Shown here piece by piece: positions 5,788 through 6,865 of a stretch of 6,865 nt of DNA. The stretch's first letter is position 1; each line of letters starts with the position of its first letter. The notes under the pieces are model-generated. The model ran no database searches and had not been told where the DNA came from. It saw nothing but the letters and a program-made list of their open reading frames with translations. Both the position numbers and the translations under genes were made by a program. The DNA is from Stenotrophomonas sp. GTDB taxonomy: Bacteria; Pseudomonadota; Gammaproteobacteria; Xanthomonadales; Xanthomonadaceae. Location: NCBI GenBank assembly GCA_003484865.1, contig DMZT01000064.1:1-6865 (forward strand). Direction: 5' to 3'.

Positions 5788-6846
5788 ATGACAGCAGTGA
5801 AGGGTTGGCGGCGGTTTCGTCGGTGGGTGAAGTGGATCGCGTTGGGTCTGCTGGCGGTCGTGATCCTGATCACCCTCATCGGGGTGGTCTACGAGGCCTT
5901 GGCACGCCGGAGCGCGGCGACCGATCATCCACTGCGCGGCCAGATGGTCGATGTCGGCGGACGCCAGATGCATATCGAGTGTCGCGGCAGTGGCACCCCG
6001 ACCGTGATCTTCGAGTCCGGTCTCGGCACGGGCGGCACGATGGACTGGACCCGGGTGCACGACCGGATCGCCCGCTTCACCCGCGCCTGTGCCTACGACC
6101 GCGCCGGCATCATGCGCAGCGATGCGAAGGACACCCCGCAGCGTGCGTCGGCCGTGGCCGATGACCTGCACGCCCTGTTGAAAGGCGCGGGCATCACCGA
6201 TCCGCTGGTGCTGGTCGGCCATTCCATCGGCGGGCCGTACATCCGGACCTATGTGGGGCGCTACGGCGATCAGGTCGCCGGGCTGGTGATGGTCGACCCC
6301 TCGCACCCGGATCAGATCGCCCGGCTCGGCAGCGTGGTGAGCATCGATGTCCACCCGAAGAAGGTGTCGCTGTTGATGCATACCGCCACGGCACTGTCAC
6401 GGACCGGCCTGGTGCGCTTCCTGTTCTCGCGCGCCGATCATGGTCCACGCCCGAAGGATGAGGCCGCGGAGATCACTGCCTTCTCCAGTGCCTCGGTCAC
6501 AGGCGCGACCGCAGAACTCGACGGCTTCGACAGCACCATGGACGATGCCCGCGCGGTTACGTCGTTTGGCGACCGCCCGGTGATCGTGCTGACCGCGTTG
6601 AAGCCGTTCAAGCCCGACGAGCTGAAGAAGATGGGCCTGACGGCGGAGGAGGGCGCCCGGTTCAAGCAGGAATGGCGCACCTTGCATGCCGAGCAGGCCG
6701 CCCTGTCCAGCCGCGGGCAGCAACAGATCGTGAGCGATTCCGGCCACTACATCCAGATCGATCAGCCTGATCGCGTGGTGGATGCGGTTCGCGAGGTCGT
6801 GGATGACGTGCGTGCGCAGGCGCGCACCAACAAGGAGAGGCAATGA
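5788..6846 (+). CDS. Membrane-anchored alpha/beta-fold hydrolase
   Basis: A 352-residue serine hydrolase of the alpha/beta fold. Seen: a basic N-terminus followed by one hydrophobic segment at about 15-36, probably an uncleaved signal anchor placing the enzyme in the periplasm; an early strand and oxyanion loop (IFESGLGTGG, about 74-83); the AYDRAG signature near 102-107; the nucleophile elbow GHSIGG with Ser146; Asp170 in VMVDPSHP; and His320 in DSGHYIQIDQP as the catalytic base. The acid of the triad is either Asp170 or a residue after the strand at 264-269; I cannot decide which. A cap or lid is probably at about 175-255. The substrate is unknown: ester, lactone or peptide-like compounds are all possible in this fold. 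It diverges from the DUF2946 run and shares its control region. Its TGA overlaps the next gene's ATG (ATGA), indicating a two-gene or longer unit. Confidence 0.88.
   Translation: MTAVKGWRRFRRWVKWIALGLLAVVILITLIGVVYEALARRSAATDHPLRGQMVDVGGRQMHIECRGSGTPTVIFESGLGTGGTMDWTRVHDRIARFTRACAYDRAGIMRSDAKDTPQRASAVADDLHALLKGAGITDPLVLVGHSIGGPYIRTYVGRYGDQVAGLVMVDPSHPDQIARLGSVVSIDVHPKKVSLLMHTATALSRTGLVRFLFSRADHGPRPKDEAAEITAFSSASVTGATAELDGFDSTMDDARAVTSFGDRPVIVLTALKPFKPDELKKMGLTAEEGARFKQEWRTLHAEQAALSSRGQQQIVSDSGHYIQIDQPDRVVDAVREVVDDVRAQARTNKERQ
6832..6840 (+). promoter_or_regulatory. Strong Shine-Dalgarno AAGGAGAGG for the last gene
   Basis: This near-consensus site lies inside the final hydrolase codons. The core AAGGAG is 5 nt from the ATG at 6843 and 8 nt from the ATG at 6846, so the second ATG may be the one used. 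Confidence 0.7.
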
Positions 6847-6865
6847 TGAAGCGCACCCTGCTCTG
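6843..6865 (+). CDS. Start of an unidentified gene coupled to the hydrolase (cut by the right edge)
   Basis: Only MMKRTLL is encoded before the window ends. The Met-Lys-Arg start followed by hydrophobic residues suggests a signal peptide or membrane anchor. The ATGA overlap with the hydrolase stop and the strong ribosome binding site at 6832-6840 make it a real gene start. The product cannot be recognised. Confidence 0.6.

Noticed and set aside
4397..5791. A 464-codon open frame on the plus strand, antisense to the receptor start and the DUF2946 gene
   Set aside because: It is low-complexity in Arg, Gln, Gly and His, has no recognisable domain, and crosses both an intergenic gap and a promoter region. 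This is the expected mirror frame of GC-rich coding DNA, and the minus-strand frames carry clear family signatures.
5773..6381. A 202-codon minus-strand frame opposite the hydrolase
   Set aside because: It is antisense to a catalytic-motif-bearing hydrolase; the composition is typical of a GC-driven shadow frame.

Overview
The window looks like chromosomal DNA of a GC-rich gammaproteobacterium, most probably Xanthomonadaceae (Stenotrophomonas/Xanthomonas type). The reasons are strong G/C preference at third codon positions, GTG starts, and the style of the TonB-dependent receptor, PepSY and TolC-family proteins. This is recognition by eye, with no database search behind it. No RNA genes, insertion sequences, CRISPR arrays or phage genes are visible.

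Layout. The left four fifths is one minus-strand gene run, read from right to left: a small His-rich membrane protein of DUF2946 type (5494-5045), a TonB-dependent outer-membrane receptor (4882-2831), a PepSY-domain inner-membrane protein (2829-1420), and a TolC-family outer-membrane efflux channel cut by the left edge (1355-1). The receptor and PepSY genes are one base apart and must be coupled. The other gaps are 162 and 64 bases, and neither holds a classical terminator. To the right, a divergent promoter region of about 290 bases (5495-5787) separates this run from a plus-strand membrane-anchored alpha/beta hydrolase (5788-6846). The stop codon of the hydrolase overlaps the start of a further gene, of which only seven complete codons are present.

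How the genes may work together. A TonB-dependent receptor plus a PepSY protein is a familiar pairing for metal or metallophore uptake: the receptor imports the complex into the periplasm, and the multi-helix PepSY protein is thought to reduce or process it at the inner membrane. Here two partners carry conspicuous histidine clusters facing, by inference, the periplasm: the DUF2946 protein (ten His plus a CxxC just before its last helix) and a PepSY loop (four His). This suggests a periplasmic metal-handling unit for copper, iron or another transition metal. The substrate cannot be read from the sequence. The receptor has no cysteine, which argues against the Cys/Met copper site of OprC. A TolC-type export channel immediately downstream in the same direction is an unusual companion for an import cassette.

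Regulation. The divergent region contains an AT-rich island with a 6-8-6 inverted repeat (ATAGGA / TCCTAT) overlapping candidate promoter elements on both strands. It is a plausible single operator controlling both directions. No Fur-box-like sequence was seen. Several short perfect stem-loops occur at gene junctions and in leaders and are listed separately.
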